A stretch of DNA of 64,000 bases from Thermoclostridium stercorarium subsp. stercorarium DSM 8532 (lineage in GTDB: Bacteria; Bacillota; Clostridia; DSM-8532): NCBI RefSeq assembly GCF_000331995.1, contig NC_020134.1:1029465-1093464 (forward strand), written 5' to 3'. A program made the position numbers and the translations under genes. Below the pieces are notes generated by a model that made no database searches, had not been told where the DNA came from, and worked only from the letters and a program-made list of their open reading frames with translations. Positions 37,633 to 45,696 of the stretch are shown here, in pieces. The stretch's first letter is position 1; every line of letters starts with the position of its first letter.

Positions 37633-38412
37633 ATGAGAAGAAAAATAGCGATACTTATGCTTGCCTGTATAACGATGCTTGCAGTAACGGCGTGCAAAGA
37701 CAGCGCCGACACCGGTAAAAGAACATTTACCGTAGGTTTTGATAAGGATTTCCCACCCTTCGGTTTTGTAGACGAAAACGGCAACTACACCGGTTTTGAC
37801 CTGGAAGTGGCCGCAGAGGTGGCAAAAAGGCTGGGTTGGGAACTGAAGCTCCAGCCGATATCCTGGGAAGCCAAAGACATGGAACTTTCGGCGGGCAATA
37901 TTGACTGTATATGGAACGGGTTTACAATAAACGGCCGTGAGGACGATTATACGTGGACCGATCCTTATATGGCCAACAGACAGGTTTTTGTCGTAAGAGC
38001 CGATTCAGGTATTAAAACCCTTGACGATTTGAAGGGGAAAACGGTGGCTGTGCAGTTGGATTCCAGTGCCGAGGCTGCGCTGAATGACAGGCCCGATCTG
38101 CTTGAAAGTTTCGGCGAATACATAAAGACCGCAGATTACAATACGGCTATGATGGATTTGGAAGCAGGAGCCGTGGATGCAGTGGCAATGGATGAAACAG
38201 TTGCTATGTATCAGATAGAAAAAAGGGGCTTGAAATTTTCCATCCTCGAAGAAACATTGGCTGAGGAAATGTACGGCGTGGGTTTCCGTCTGGGAAATGA
38301 AGAACTGAGGGATACGGTACAAAAGGTACTCGAAGAAATGGCAGCGGACGGCACATTGTCCGAAATTTCGGTTAAGTGGTTTGGAAAGGATGTTACGATA
38401 ATAGGAAAATAA
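37633..38412 (+). CDS. Polar amino-acid ABC transporter, substrate-binding lipoprotein
   Basis: 259 residues. Signal peptide with lipobox LAVTAC (Cys21), then a family-3 solute-binding domain (FTVGFDKDFPPFGFVDENG, GFDLEVAAEVAKRLGW, DCIWNGFTI). Extracellular receptor of the glutamine/cystine-type importer encoded with the two following genes. TCAGGAGG precedes the ATG. The exact amino acid is not deducible. Confidence 0.93.
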   Translation: MRRKIAILMLACITMLAVTACKDSADTGKRTFTVGFDKDFPPFGFVDENGNYTGFDLEVAAEVAKRLGWELKLQPISWEAKDMELSAGNIDCIWNGFTINGREDDYTWTDPYMANRQVFVVRADSGIKTLDDLKGKTVAVQLDSSAEAALNDRPDLLESFGEYIKTADYNTAMMDLEAGAVDAVAMDETVAMYQIEKRGLKFSILEETLAEEMYGVGFRLGNEELRDTVQKVLEEMAADGTLSEISVKWFGKDVTIIGK

Positions 38413-38593
38413 ATTTGACAATGATTTTATAGCTATTCGAGGAGAAAGAGGCAAGGGAATTTTACGGGGCGGTTTGCCGGGAACGGCGTCATACCGGGAA
38501 TTCCAAAAGCAATTTTAATAAAGGATAAAAAGTTTATCAGTATTAACCGCGTAAGTGGGCGGGTGTTTTTACCGGAATGGGGGAAGGCAGGGC

Positions 38594-39247
38594 TTGAATT
38601 TAAAAGTATTGATAATTGAATTAACCGGCGGAATGCTGACTTCTATGGCCATTTTTACTCTTACGTTGTTATTTTCCCTTCCGCTCGGGCTTTTGGTCGC
38701 TTTGGGACGGATGTCGAAGAATAAACTTGTAAGTCTGTTTTTTAAGGTTTACATATCGATATTAAGAGGAACTCCGCTTATTTTGCAATTGATGGTTGTA
38801 TATTTCGGGCCGTTTTTTATACTGGGAATTCAGATGCCGAGAAATTACAGGTTTACAGCCGTTATCATAGGGTTTGTGCTGAACTACGCGGCTTATTTCG
38901 CAGAAATTTACAGAAGCGGTATCGAATCAATCCCCATAGGGCAGTATGAAGCGGCAAAGGTATTGGGGTACAGCAAATATCAGACTTTTTTCAGAATAAT
39001 TTTGCCGCAGGTTATTAAGCGTATTCTGCCTCCTGTAACAAACGAGGCCATAACTCTTATAAAGGATACTTCGCTGGCGTTTGCCATTTCGGTTCAGGAA
39101 ATGTTTACGACGGCCAAGGCGTTTGCTTCGGCCCAGGCGTCAGTGGTACCCTTCATTGCCGCGGGAGTATTCTATTATGTATTTAACTTTCTGGTGGAAC
39201 GCATAATGGGCTGGATAGAGAAAAAATTGAGTTATTACAGGATTTAA
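38594..39247 (+). CDS. Polar amino-acid ABC transporter, permease
   Basis: About 217 residues, HisM/GlnP type with five or six membrane segments and the conserved loop EAAKVLGYSKYQTFFRIILPQ that contacts the ATPase. TTG 38594 is preferred because GGAAGG-CAGGG lies just upstream and a GTG at 38555 has no ribosome site. About 180 bases separate it from the binding-protein gene, and they hold no clear promoter or terminator. Confidence 0.93.
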   Translation: MNLKVLIIELTGGMLTSMAIFTLTLLFSLPLGLLVALGRMSKNKLVSLFFKVYISILRGTPLILQLMVVYFGPFFILGIQMPRNYRFTAVIIGFVLNYAAYFAEIYRSGIESIPIGQYEAAKVLGYSKYQTFFRIILPQVIKRILPPVTNEAITLIKDTSLAFAISVQEMFTTAKAFASAQASVVPFIAAGVFYYVFNFLVERIMGWIEKKLSYYRI

Positions 39248-39276
39248 AAGTTTAAAATTATTCCGGAGAGATGAAA

Positions 39277-40038
39277 ATGAAACTGTTTGAAATAAGAAAC
39301 CTGAAGAAATGTTTCAATAACGCTGAAGTAATAAAAAGTATTTCATTGAGTGTGGAGCAGGGACAGGTGGTTGCAATAATCGGGCCGTCGGGTTCGGGAA
39401 AATCCACGTTGCTCAGGTGTGCCACAATGCTTGAAAGGATTGACCGGGGCGATATAATCTACCTCGGAGAGTATGCTGCAAAAACCGATGAAAACGGCAG
39501 GACAGTTTATGCCCCACAAAACACCCTTAAAAGGATACAAAGCTATTTCGGTCTTGTTTTTCAGAATTTTAATCTGTTCCCGCATTTTTCGGTGATCAAA
39601 AACATAACCGATCCCCTCATTTCGGTAAAAAAAATGAGAAGGGAAGAGGCTTATGAAATCGGCCGTTCGCTGCTCCGGAAAATGGGGCTTGAAGGAAAGG
39701 AAGACGCATATCCGTATCAATTGTCCGGAGGTCAGCAGCAAAGGGTGTCAATTGCCCGCGCGCTGGCTTTAAATCCCAAAATCCTGTTTTTCGACGAACC
39801 TACATCGGCCCTTGATCCCGAGCTTACGGGAGAGATTCTGAAAGTGTTGAGGGAACTGGCCAAAGAGCATATGACAATGGTAATAGTAACTCATGAGATG
39901 AGTTTTGCAAGAGATGTGGCCGATCGTATAATTTTTATGGACGGCGGAGCAATAGCTGAGGAAGGGACTCCCGCTGAAATAATGGACAACCCGAAAAATG
40001 AACGTTTAAAACAGTTCCTTGGAAAACTCGCAGGATAA
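39277..40038 (+). CDS. Polar amino-acid ABC transporter, ATP-binding protein
   Basis: 253 residues, GlnQ type. Walker A GPSGSGKST, Q-loop FQNFNLFPH, signature LSGGQQQR, Walker B ILFFDEPTSALD and switch His (VTHEM) are all intact. ATG 39277 is better spaced than ATG 39271 from GGAGAG. Completes a binding protein-permease-ATPase set; a bidirectional terminator follows. Confidence 0.95.
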   Translation: MKLFEIRNLKKCFNNAEVIKSISLSVEQGQVVAIIGPSGSGKSTLLRCATMLERIDRGDIIYLGEYAAKTDENGRTVYAPQNTLKRIQSYFGLVFQNFNLFPHFSVIKNITDPLISVKKMRREEAYEIGRSLLRKMGLEGKEDAYPYQLSGGQQQRVSIARALALNPKILFFDEPTSALDPELTGEILKVLRELAKEHMTMVIVTHEMSFARDVADRIIFMDGGAIAEEGTPAEIMDNPKNERLKQFLGKLAG

Positions 40039-40049
40039 AACGTAACACT

Positions 40050-40078
40050 AAAAAAGACGGAGGGAAAACCTCCGTCTT
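40050..40078. terminator. Bidirectional terminator between converging operons
   Basis: AAGACGGAGG (40054-40063) / CCTCCGTCTT (40069-40078). The T run is strongest on the minus strand (serving the CBS-ACT gene), weaker on the plus strand. Confidence 0.8.
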
Positions 40079-40080
40079 AA

Positions 40081-40722
40081 TTACCTGTTCTGAAGTTTAT
40101 ATATAATTTTATAGCCATGGGATTCAATTTCCTTTTCAATTTTTTCGGTATCATAACTGCTTATGCCGATTACAATGGCGCTTTTCCCTTCAGAGCCGCG
40201 GTAAACGGCCACGTTGGTTATGTTTGCCCCATGAATGGCGAATATTCCGGCCAGATGGGACATAATTCCCGGTTCATCATTTACTTCTATTGTAAGCCTC
40301 GTGCCTTTCTCCCTGAATCCCAAAAGTTCGATAAAGGAATCAAAAATATCGCTTTCGGTGATAATTCCGACAAGCTTTCCGCTGTCAACAACGGGGAGAA
40401 AGCTGACACCGTTGTCGCGCATTAAAATCGCGGCTTCTTCCAGCAAAGCGTTAGGCGAAATGGTAATGGGGTTTTTCGTCATAACTTTGCTGATTTTTGT
40501 TTTCGCAAGAATATAGGTAAGTTCATTTATGCTAAGGCTTGTTGCCGGTGACGGTGTTGCGCGGGTTATGTCAAGGTTTGAAACAACGCCCACCAGTTTC
40601 CCGTCCTTTACCACGGGAAGCCTACGGATATTATTTTTGGTCATGATTTCATGGGCGTCGGGAATGGTTGCATCGGGGGAAATAGTGATAATGTTGGTTG
40701 TCATTTTGTCTTTAACAAACAT
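40081..40722 (-). CDS. CBS-CBS-ACT domain protein (AcuB-like)
   Basis: 213 residues: two CBS motifs (about 1-60 and 75-135, each with RRLPVV or VSFLPVV cores) and a C-terminal ACT domain (about 140-210: RLTIEVNDEPGIMSHLAGIFA). CBS pairs bind adenine nucleotides; ACT domains often bind amino acids. The start is only five bases after the livF stop and its ribosome site GGGAGG overlaps the livF end, so it is translated with the branched-chain amino-acid transporter. A role in sensing amino acid or energy state is inferred; the AcuB name comes from domain order alone. Confidence 0.85.
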   Translation of the reverse strand: MFVKDKMTTNIITISPDATIPDAHEIMTKNNIRRLPVVKDGKLVGVVSNLDITRATPSPATSLSINELTYILAKTKISKVMTKNPITISPNALLEEAAILMRDNGVSFLPVVDSGKLVGIITESDIFDSFIELLGFREKGTRLTIEVNDEPGIMSHLAGIFAIHGANITNVAVYRGSEGKSAIVIGISSYDTEKIEKEIESHGYKIIYKLQNR

Positions 40723-40727
40723 AAAAT

Positions 40728-41432
40728 TTAACCTCCCAGATATGCTTTTTTGACTTCGTCGCTCTGCAATAATTCCTTACCGGTCCCTGAAAGGGTTATT
40801 TTGCCTGTTTCCATGACGTAAGCCCGGTGAGCTATCTGAAGAGCCATATTAGCGTTTTGTTCCACAAGAAGCACCGTTGTGCCTTTTTCGTTTATATCTT
40901 TTATTATATCAAAAATCTCCTGAACAAGTAAGGGAGCAAGCCCCATTGACGGTTCGTCAAGGCACAGAAGTTTGGGACGGCTCATAAGAGCTCTGCCCAT
41001 TGCGAGCATCTGCTGTTCTCCGCCCGATAACGTACCGGCAGCCTGTTTTTTTCTCTTCGCAAGAATGGGAAAGCGTTCAAATACCATTTCCAAATCCCGG
41101 GCTATTCCATCCTTGTCTTTTCTGAGATATGCCCCCAGCTCAAGGTTTTCAAGAACTGTCATTGAGCTGAAAACCCTTCGGCCTTCCGGAACATGGGAAA
41201 TGCCTAATGCCACCCTTTCCTGAGCGGTTAGGTTTGTAATGTCTTTTCCGTCAAAAATAATAGCACCTTCGGTGGGTTTTTTCAGCCCCGATATTGTCCT
41301 GAGAGTGGTGGTTTTTCCGGCGCCGTTGGCTCCTATAAGTGTAACTATTTCACCGTCATTAACGGTAAGGGATATTCCTTTTATCGCATGGATAACGCCA
41401 AAATGTACATGCAGATTCTTAATTTCAAGCAT
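40728..41432 (-). CDS. livF: Branched-chain amino-acid ABC transporter ATPase LivF
   Basis: 234 residues. Walker A GANGAGKTTT, the LivF-type GISHVPEGRRVF, signature LSGGEQQML, Walker B LLCLDEPSMGLAP, and VEQNA as switch region. ATG 41432 overlaps the livG end by eight bases (ATGCTTGA) and has GGAGG upstream within livG; a longer start lacks spacing support. Confidence 0.96.
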   Translation of the reverse strand: MLEIKNLHVHFGVIHAIKGISLTVNDGEIVTLIGANGAGKTTTLRTISGLKKPTEGAIIFDGKDITNLTAQERVALGISHVPEGRRVFSSMTVLENLELGAYLRKDKDGIARDLEMVFERFPILAKRKKQAAGTLSGGEQQMLAMGRALMSRPKLLCLDEPSMGLAPLLVQEIFDIIKDINEKGTTVLLVEQNANMALQIAHRAYVMETGKITLSGTGKELLQSDEVKKAYLGG

Positions 41433-42210
41433 TTCCCATTTCCTCCCCCAAATATGCTTCAATTACACGTTGATTTGATTTTATTTCATCAGGGGTGCCT
41501 TCTGCAATAATCATCCCGTAATCCAAAACGTATATTCTTTCACAAATCTTCATTACGAGGGACATATCATGCTCTATAAGCAATATGGTAAGGTTGAAGT
41601 TTTCTCGTATCCATCCGATCATTTCGGTCAGCTGCGCGGTTTCTGCTGGATTCATGCCTGCCGCCGGTTCGTCAAGGAGAAGAATGCACGGATCGGTTGC
41701 AAGAGCCCTTACTATTTCCAGTTGCCGCTGCTCACCATATGGGAGGTTTTTGGCAAGTTCGTCCTTTTTATGATCAAGTTTCAGAATTCTCAAAAGCTCA
41801 ATACTTTTTTCAAGAACTTCCTTTTCGCTACTGAAATAAGATTTCGTATGAAAAAATCCCGAAAAAAGCCCGTAATTTATATCCTTGCGCATGGCAATAC
41901 GGACATTGTCCAGAACGGTTAAATCCTTAAAAAGCCTGATGTTTTGAAATGTTCTGGCAATGCCTTTTTTGCAGATAACATATGGTTTAAAACCCTGTAT
42001 CTGTTCTTTTTTGTTATTACGGTAAAGGGTGATTGTACCGGATGTAGGAGCATATATACCGGTTAACAGGTTAAATACCGTTGTTTTCCCTGCACCGTTA
42101 GGTCCAATCAGGCCTACGAGTTCGCCTTGTTCAAGTTCCATGCTTACGTTTGTAACGGCCATAAGACCGCCGAACGACTTTGTAAGCTTGTTTACTGTCA
42201 GTATGGGCAT
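41425..42210 (-). CDS. livG: Branched-chain amino-acid ABC transporter ATPase LivG
   Basis: 261 residues. Walker A GPNGAGKTTVF, the LivG-type GIARTFQNIRLF, QLEIVRALATDP and Walker B LLLDEPAAGMNP. In this group the signature differs from LSGGQ (here LPYGEQRQ), as is usual. ATG 42210 shares one base with the livM stop (TAATG), and GGGGG lies upstream. Confidence 0.96.
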   Translation of the reverse strand: MPILTVNKLTKSFGGLMAVTNVSMELEQGELVGLIGPNGAGKTTVFNLLTGIYAPTSGTITLYRNNKKEQIQGFKPYVICKKGIARTFQNIRLFKDLTVLDNVRIAMRKDINYGLFSGFFHTKSYFSSEKEVLEKSIELLRILKLDHKKDELAKNLPYGEQRQLEIVRALATDPCILLLDEPAAGMNPAETAQLTEMIGWIRENFNLTILLIEHDMSLVMKICERIYVLDYGMIIAEGTPDEIKSNQRVIEAYLGEEMGNA

Positions 42211-43211
42211 TATGCTATACCCCCATTCTTTTGCCTGAGTCCCTGAGCCCATTTTTTTACAACTGAAAAGGACAGTTCCTTCGACCCCATGATTCCCTGT
42301 GGTCTGAACAGCATTATTACAATCAGCAGCACTCCGTATATTACCATTCTGACTTCGGAAAATGACTGAAGCAATGTCGATATCAGAGCCAGAACTATCG
42401 ATGCGATTACCGAACCCGATATGCTTCCCATACCGCCTAAAACGACTACTACAAGGATATCAATGGATTTCTGGAAGTCAAACATATCAGGGCTTATGAA
42501 ATAAAAATACGAAGAGTAAATTGCCCCGGCAATACCTGCGAAAAATGCACCTGTAACAAATGCGATTACTTTATACTTCGTGGAATTTATCCCCATCGCC
42601 TCTGCGGCGATTTCATCCTCCCGGACCGAAATGCAGGCTCTTCCGTGGGAAGAATTGATAAAATTGCTGATTAATGCCACAGTACCCGCCGTAAACACAA
42701 AAAGCCATGTCCAGTTCACGAACTGCGGAATTCCGCTTAAGCCCGCGGCTCCGTTTGTAAGATCTTCCAGCACGTTCCTGAAAAATATTTTTATTATTTC
42801 CGCCATGCCAAGGGTGGCGATTGCAAGATAGTCGCCTTTAAGCCTCAGAGTTGGCAATCCGACGAAAATTCCCACAATTGCGGCCAAAACCGCGCCTAAA
42901 AGGAGGCCTCCGAGAAAACCCCAGACAGTGGGGTATCTTAATGTAATTAATGCGCACGTATATGCGCCTATTGACATAAACCCCGCATGCCCAAGCGAAA
43001 ACTGCCCGGTAAATCCGGTTATCAGATTAAGGCTCACGGCAAGAATGACATTTATACAGACGGTGACGAGGGTTGAAAAAATATAGTCGTTTATGACATT
43101 GGTCATGATCAGAATCTGAACTATAGCATAAAACAGAACCAGTATTATCCATTTCCTGACCGTTATTATCCACTTATTGTTTTTTGATGCATCTTGAGAC
43201 AGCTTCTTCAT
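42210..43211 (-). CDS. livM: Branched-chain amino-acid ABC transporter permease LivM
   Basis: 333 residues, about nine to ten membrane segments. Conserved SLNLITGFTGQFSLGHAGFM, LRLKGDYLAIATLGMAEI and AAEAMGINSTKYKV. Second permease of the importer; starts three bases after the livH stop. Confidence 0.95.
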   Translation of the reverse strand: MKKLSQDASKNNKWIITVRKWIILVLFYAIVQILIMTNVINDYIFSTLVTVCINVILAVSLNLITGFTGQFSLGHAGFMSIGAYTCALITLRYPTVWGFLGGLLLGAVLAAIVGIFVGLPTLRLKGDYLAIATLGMAEIIKIFFRNVLEDLTNGAAGLSGIPQFVNWTWLFVFTAGTVALISNFINSSHGRACISVREDEIAAEAMGINSTKYKVIAFVTGAFFAGIAGAIYSSYFYFISPDMFDFQKSIDILVVVVLGGMGSISGSVIASIVLALISTLLQSFSEVRMVIYGVLLIVIMLFRPQGIMGSKELSFSVVKKWAQGLRQKNGGIA

Positions 43212-43214
43212 CGG

Positions 43215-44099
43215 CTACACCTTCTCTCTCATCTCTTTGCCCAGTAAACCCGATGGCTTGACGATCAGAATTATAATCAATATCGCGAAAACCACGGCAT
43301 CTCTGTACATTGAATCCAGGTACCCCGATACCATTACCTCGACGAGCCCGATAAAATAGCCGCCGATCATTGCACCCGGTATGGTTCCAATCCCTCCGAA
43401 AACGGCAGCTACAAATGCTTTTAAACCGGGCATAACGCCCATAAGAGGGTTTATTGAATTGTAGTATATACCTACCAGGATTCCTGCAGCTCCGGCAAGG
43501 GCTGAACCTATAAGAAAAGTGAAGGATATTGTTCTGTCCACACTGATTCCCATTAACTGCGCTGCATCCCTGTCAAGAGAAACAGCCCTCATTGCTTTTC
43601 CAATACGGGTCTTTTTTACTATGAACTGCAAAAGTGCCATTAAAACAACCGTAATGCATATAATCAGAATCTGTTTGGCCGAGAAAAACAGATTGCCTAT
43701 GTAATAGTTTTTGGTCAGAAAGCCTGTCAAAGGCGGATATGACCGGGAATCAGGCTTAACAAAAAACATTGTTGCATATTCAATAAACAGTGAAACTCCT
43801 ATCGCAGTAATTAATACTGCAATTCTTGTGGCATCACGCAATGGCTTATAGGCTATTTTCTCAATGGTTACACCCAGTACGGCACAGACAAGCATTGAAA
43901 TTAACAGGGAAGGGAAGAAGCCAAGTTTAAGGGTGGTCATACAGAAATAACCCACATAGGCTCCTATCATATACACATCGCCATGGGCGAAATTAATAAG
44001 ATTGATGATGCCGTATACCATGGTATAACCGAGGGCAATAAGTGCGTAGATGCTGCCTAACGATATACCGTTTATTAACTGCTGTAAAAACCGTTCCAA
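43215..44099 (-). CDS. livH: Branched-chain amino-acid ABC transporter permease LivH
   Basis: About 294 residues, eight membrane segments. LivH-typical GSIYALIALGYTMVYGI, NFAHGDVYMIGAY and the GAMIGGYFIGLVE segment. TTG 44099 is preferred because GAGGGGG lies six bases upstream inside the longer frame that starts at 44117. Confidence 0.94.
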   Translation of the reverse strand: MERFLQQLINGISLGSIYALIALGYTMVYGIINLINFAHGDVYMIGAYVGYFCMTTLKLGFFPSLLISMLVCAVLGVTIEKIAYKPLRDATRIAVLITAIGVSLFIEYATMFFVKPDSRSYPPLTGFLTKNYYIGNLFFSAKQILIICITVVLMALLQFIVKKTRIGKAMRAVSLDRDAAQLMGISVDRTISFTFLIGSALAGAAGILVGIYYNSINPLMGVMPGLKAFVAAVFGGIGTIPGAMIGGYFIGLVEVMVSGYLDSMYRDAVVFAILIIILIVKPSGLLGKEMREKV

Positions 44100-44171
44100 T
44101 TTGTCCCCCTCTTTCATATTGCAGTGTGTTATTTCTACATTTTGTTAAAACCCCAATTGATATATAGAAAT

Positions 44172-44180
44172 ATTATATCA
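44172..44180 (-). promoter_or_regulatory. Extended -10 promoter before livH
   Basis: Minus strand TGATATAAT (44180-44172), an extended -10 without a good -35, between the livJ terminator and livH. It may supply extra transcription of the permease/ATPase genes. Confidence 0.4.
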
Positions 44181-44192
44181 TAAAAACAGCAT

Positions 44193-44226
44193 ATCGCAGC
44201 CTAAGTGAAACAAAACGTGCTGCGAT
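44193..44226. repeat. Inverted repeat at the livH promoter
   Basis: ATCGCAGC (44193-44200) / GCTGCGAT (44219-44226), 18 bases apart, just upstream of the extended -10 and overlapping its -35 region. Operator or attenuator-like stem. Confidence 0.5.
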
Positions 44227-44273
44227 TTTTACAAAAACGTTAATATTATTTTATCTTCGCCATGGCAGTACCT

Positions 44274-44306
44274 AAAAAACATGAGGGCAGTTTTTCGCCC
44301 TCATGT
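44274..44306 (-). terminator. Terminator between livJ and livH
   Basis: Perfect stem ACATGAGGGC (44279-44288) / GCCCTCATGT (44297-44306); on the minus strand followed by TTTTTT. It lies 12 bases after the livJ stop and before four genes of the same system, so probably partial; the binding protein would be made in excess. Confidence 0.85.
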
Positions 44307-44318
44307 CGGAATGTCATA

Positions 44319-45473
44319 TTACGGGTTGACTTTTACACTGGAATGCTGTACCCCGTCTTTTAATTCGATGACGAATATGGATTTTACAGGGTTGTGTTTT
44401 TCGTCAACGCTTAATGTACCGGTTACACCTGCAAAGTTTTCGGTGTCTGCAAGGGCATTCTTTATAGCTTCACCGCTGAGATTTTCGGCACGGCTGATTG
44501 CGTCTGCAACAAATTTCGCCAGGTCATAGCCAAGAGCGTTGAAAGCGTTGGGTTTTTTACCGTATCTTGCCTCAAAATCGGATATGAACTTCAAAACGGT
44601 AGGATCTTCGTCAATTTCAGAATAATGGTTTGTGAAATATACGTTATTCAGCGCTTCGGCTCCTGCAAGTTCAAGCAGAACGGGGGAGTCAAAACCATCT
44701 CCGCCGAGGATTGGCTTGTCAATTCCCTGAGTGCGTGCCTGTTTTATAATAAGGCCTGCTTCATTATAGTAACCGGGTAAGTAAATGATGTCAAAGTCCA
44801 ACCCTTTTATCTTTGTTATAATGGCGTTAAAGTCGGTATCGCCTTCAACATAAGCTTCCTCAGCAACAATTGTACCGCCTGCCGCAGTAAAGGTATCCTT
44901 GAAGTTGTTTGCAAGTCCCTTGCTGTAATCACTGGAGCTGTCCATGATTATAACGGCTTTTTTCGCAGAAAGATTATTGACTGCAAAATTTGCCATTACT
45001 CTTCCCTGGAAAGAGTCGTTGAAGCAGATTCGGAACACATATTCATGTACCGAGCCGTCGGCAGCCAGTGTTAAATTGTCGCCGGTAGCAGAACCTGTAA
45101 TGATGGGGACTTTGTTTTTGTTTGCCACAGGTATTTGGGACGTGAAGCAACCTGTTGTGGCAGGACCCAATATAGCCACAACCTTGTCCTGGGAAACCAG
45201 CTTATTGGCAAGTGTTGCAGCTTCGGATTCCTTGGATTCGTTATCATACTTCACTGTTACTATTTTTTTGCCGTTTATTCCGCCGGCCTGATTAATCTCG
45301 TCGATGGCCATTTCAATTCCTTCTACCGAAGACTGGCCGTATGTAGCACTACCGCCGGACAATTCATAATTTATTCCTATCTTGATTACGTCCGATGATG
45401 AACCGGCGGAGCAGGCGGTAAACAGCGTTAATGCCATAACACATACAAGTAAGCATACCAATACTTTTTTCAT
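44319..45473 (-). CDS. livJ: Branched-chain amino-acid binding lipoprotein (LivJ/LivK type)
   Basis: 384 residues. Lipobox LFTAC with Cys21, Ser/Gly linker, then a type-I periplasmic-binding fold (IKIGINYELSGGSATYGQS, VVAILGPATTGC, YNEAGLIIKQA, FNALGYD). Extracellular receptor for leucine/isoleucine/valine or related amino acids. AGGAGGGA precedes the ATG. Strong own promoter. Confidence 0.94.
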   Translation of the reverse strand: MKKVLVCLLVCVMALTLFTACSAGSSSDVIKIGINYELSGGSATYGQSSVEGIEMAIDEINQAGGINGKKIVTVKYDNESKESEAATLANKLVSQDKVVAILGPATTGCFTSQIPVANKNKVPIITGSATGDNLTLAADGSVHEYVFRICFNDSFQGRVMANFAVNNLSAKKAVIIMDSSSDYSKGLANNFKDTFTAAGGTIVAEEAYVEGDTDFNAIITKIKGLDFDIIYLPGYYNEAGLIIKQARTQGIDKPILGGDGFDSPVLLELAGAEALNNVYFTNHYSEIDEDPTVLKFISDFEARYGKKPNAFNALGYDLAKFVADAISRAENLSGEAIKNALADTENFAGVTGTLSVDEKHNPVKSIFVIELKDGVQHSSVKVNP

Positions 45474-45519
45474 TATTTATCCCTCCTTGTTTATTCCATG
45501 CATAAATATAATTTAGGTT

Positions 45520-45548
45520 ATTGTATTATTTTTATATAATCATGTCAA
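45520..45548 (-). promoter_or_regulatory. Promoter of livJ
   Basis: Minus strand TTGACA (45548-45543), 17-base spacer, TACAAT (45525-45520). Confidence 0.85.
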
Positions 45549-45560
45549 GTGCTTATTATA

Positions 45561-45572
45561 GCTAAGTTTAGC
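45561..45572. promoter_or_regulatory. Palindrome upstream of the livJ promoter
   Basis: GCTAAGTTTAGC (five-base arms around GT), ending 12 bases upstream of the -35. Possible operator or activator site. Confidence 0.4.
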
Positions 45573-45631
45573 GGCGATTTTACATTTTGTTAAAATGTAT
45601 AAAAATATTTTTTATTAAAAAAGGTTTTATG

Positions 45632-45672
45632 AAAAAACGGTCCGGAAATTTATGTAAAAATCTCCGGACCGT
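45632..45672 (-). terminator. Terminator of hppA
   Basis: ACGGTCCGGA (45637-45646) / TCCGGACCGT (45663-45672), perfect 10-base arms; T run on the minus strand. Confidence 0.85.
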
Positions 45673-45696
45673 TGTCGTTTATTACTGTTTTGCGTA

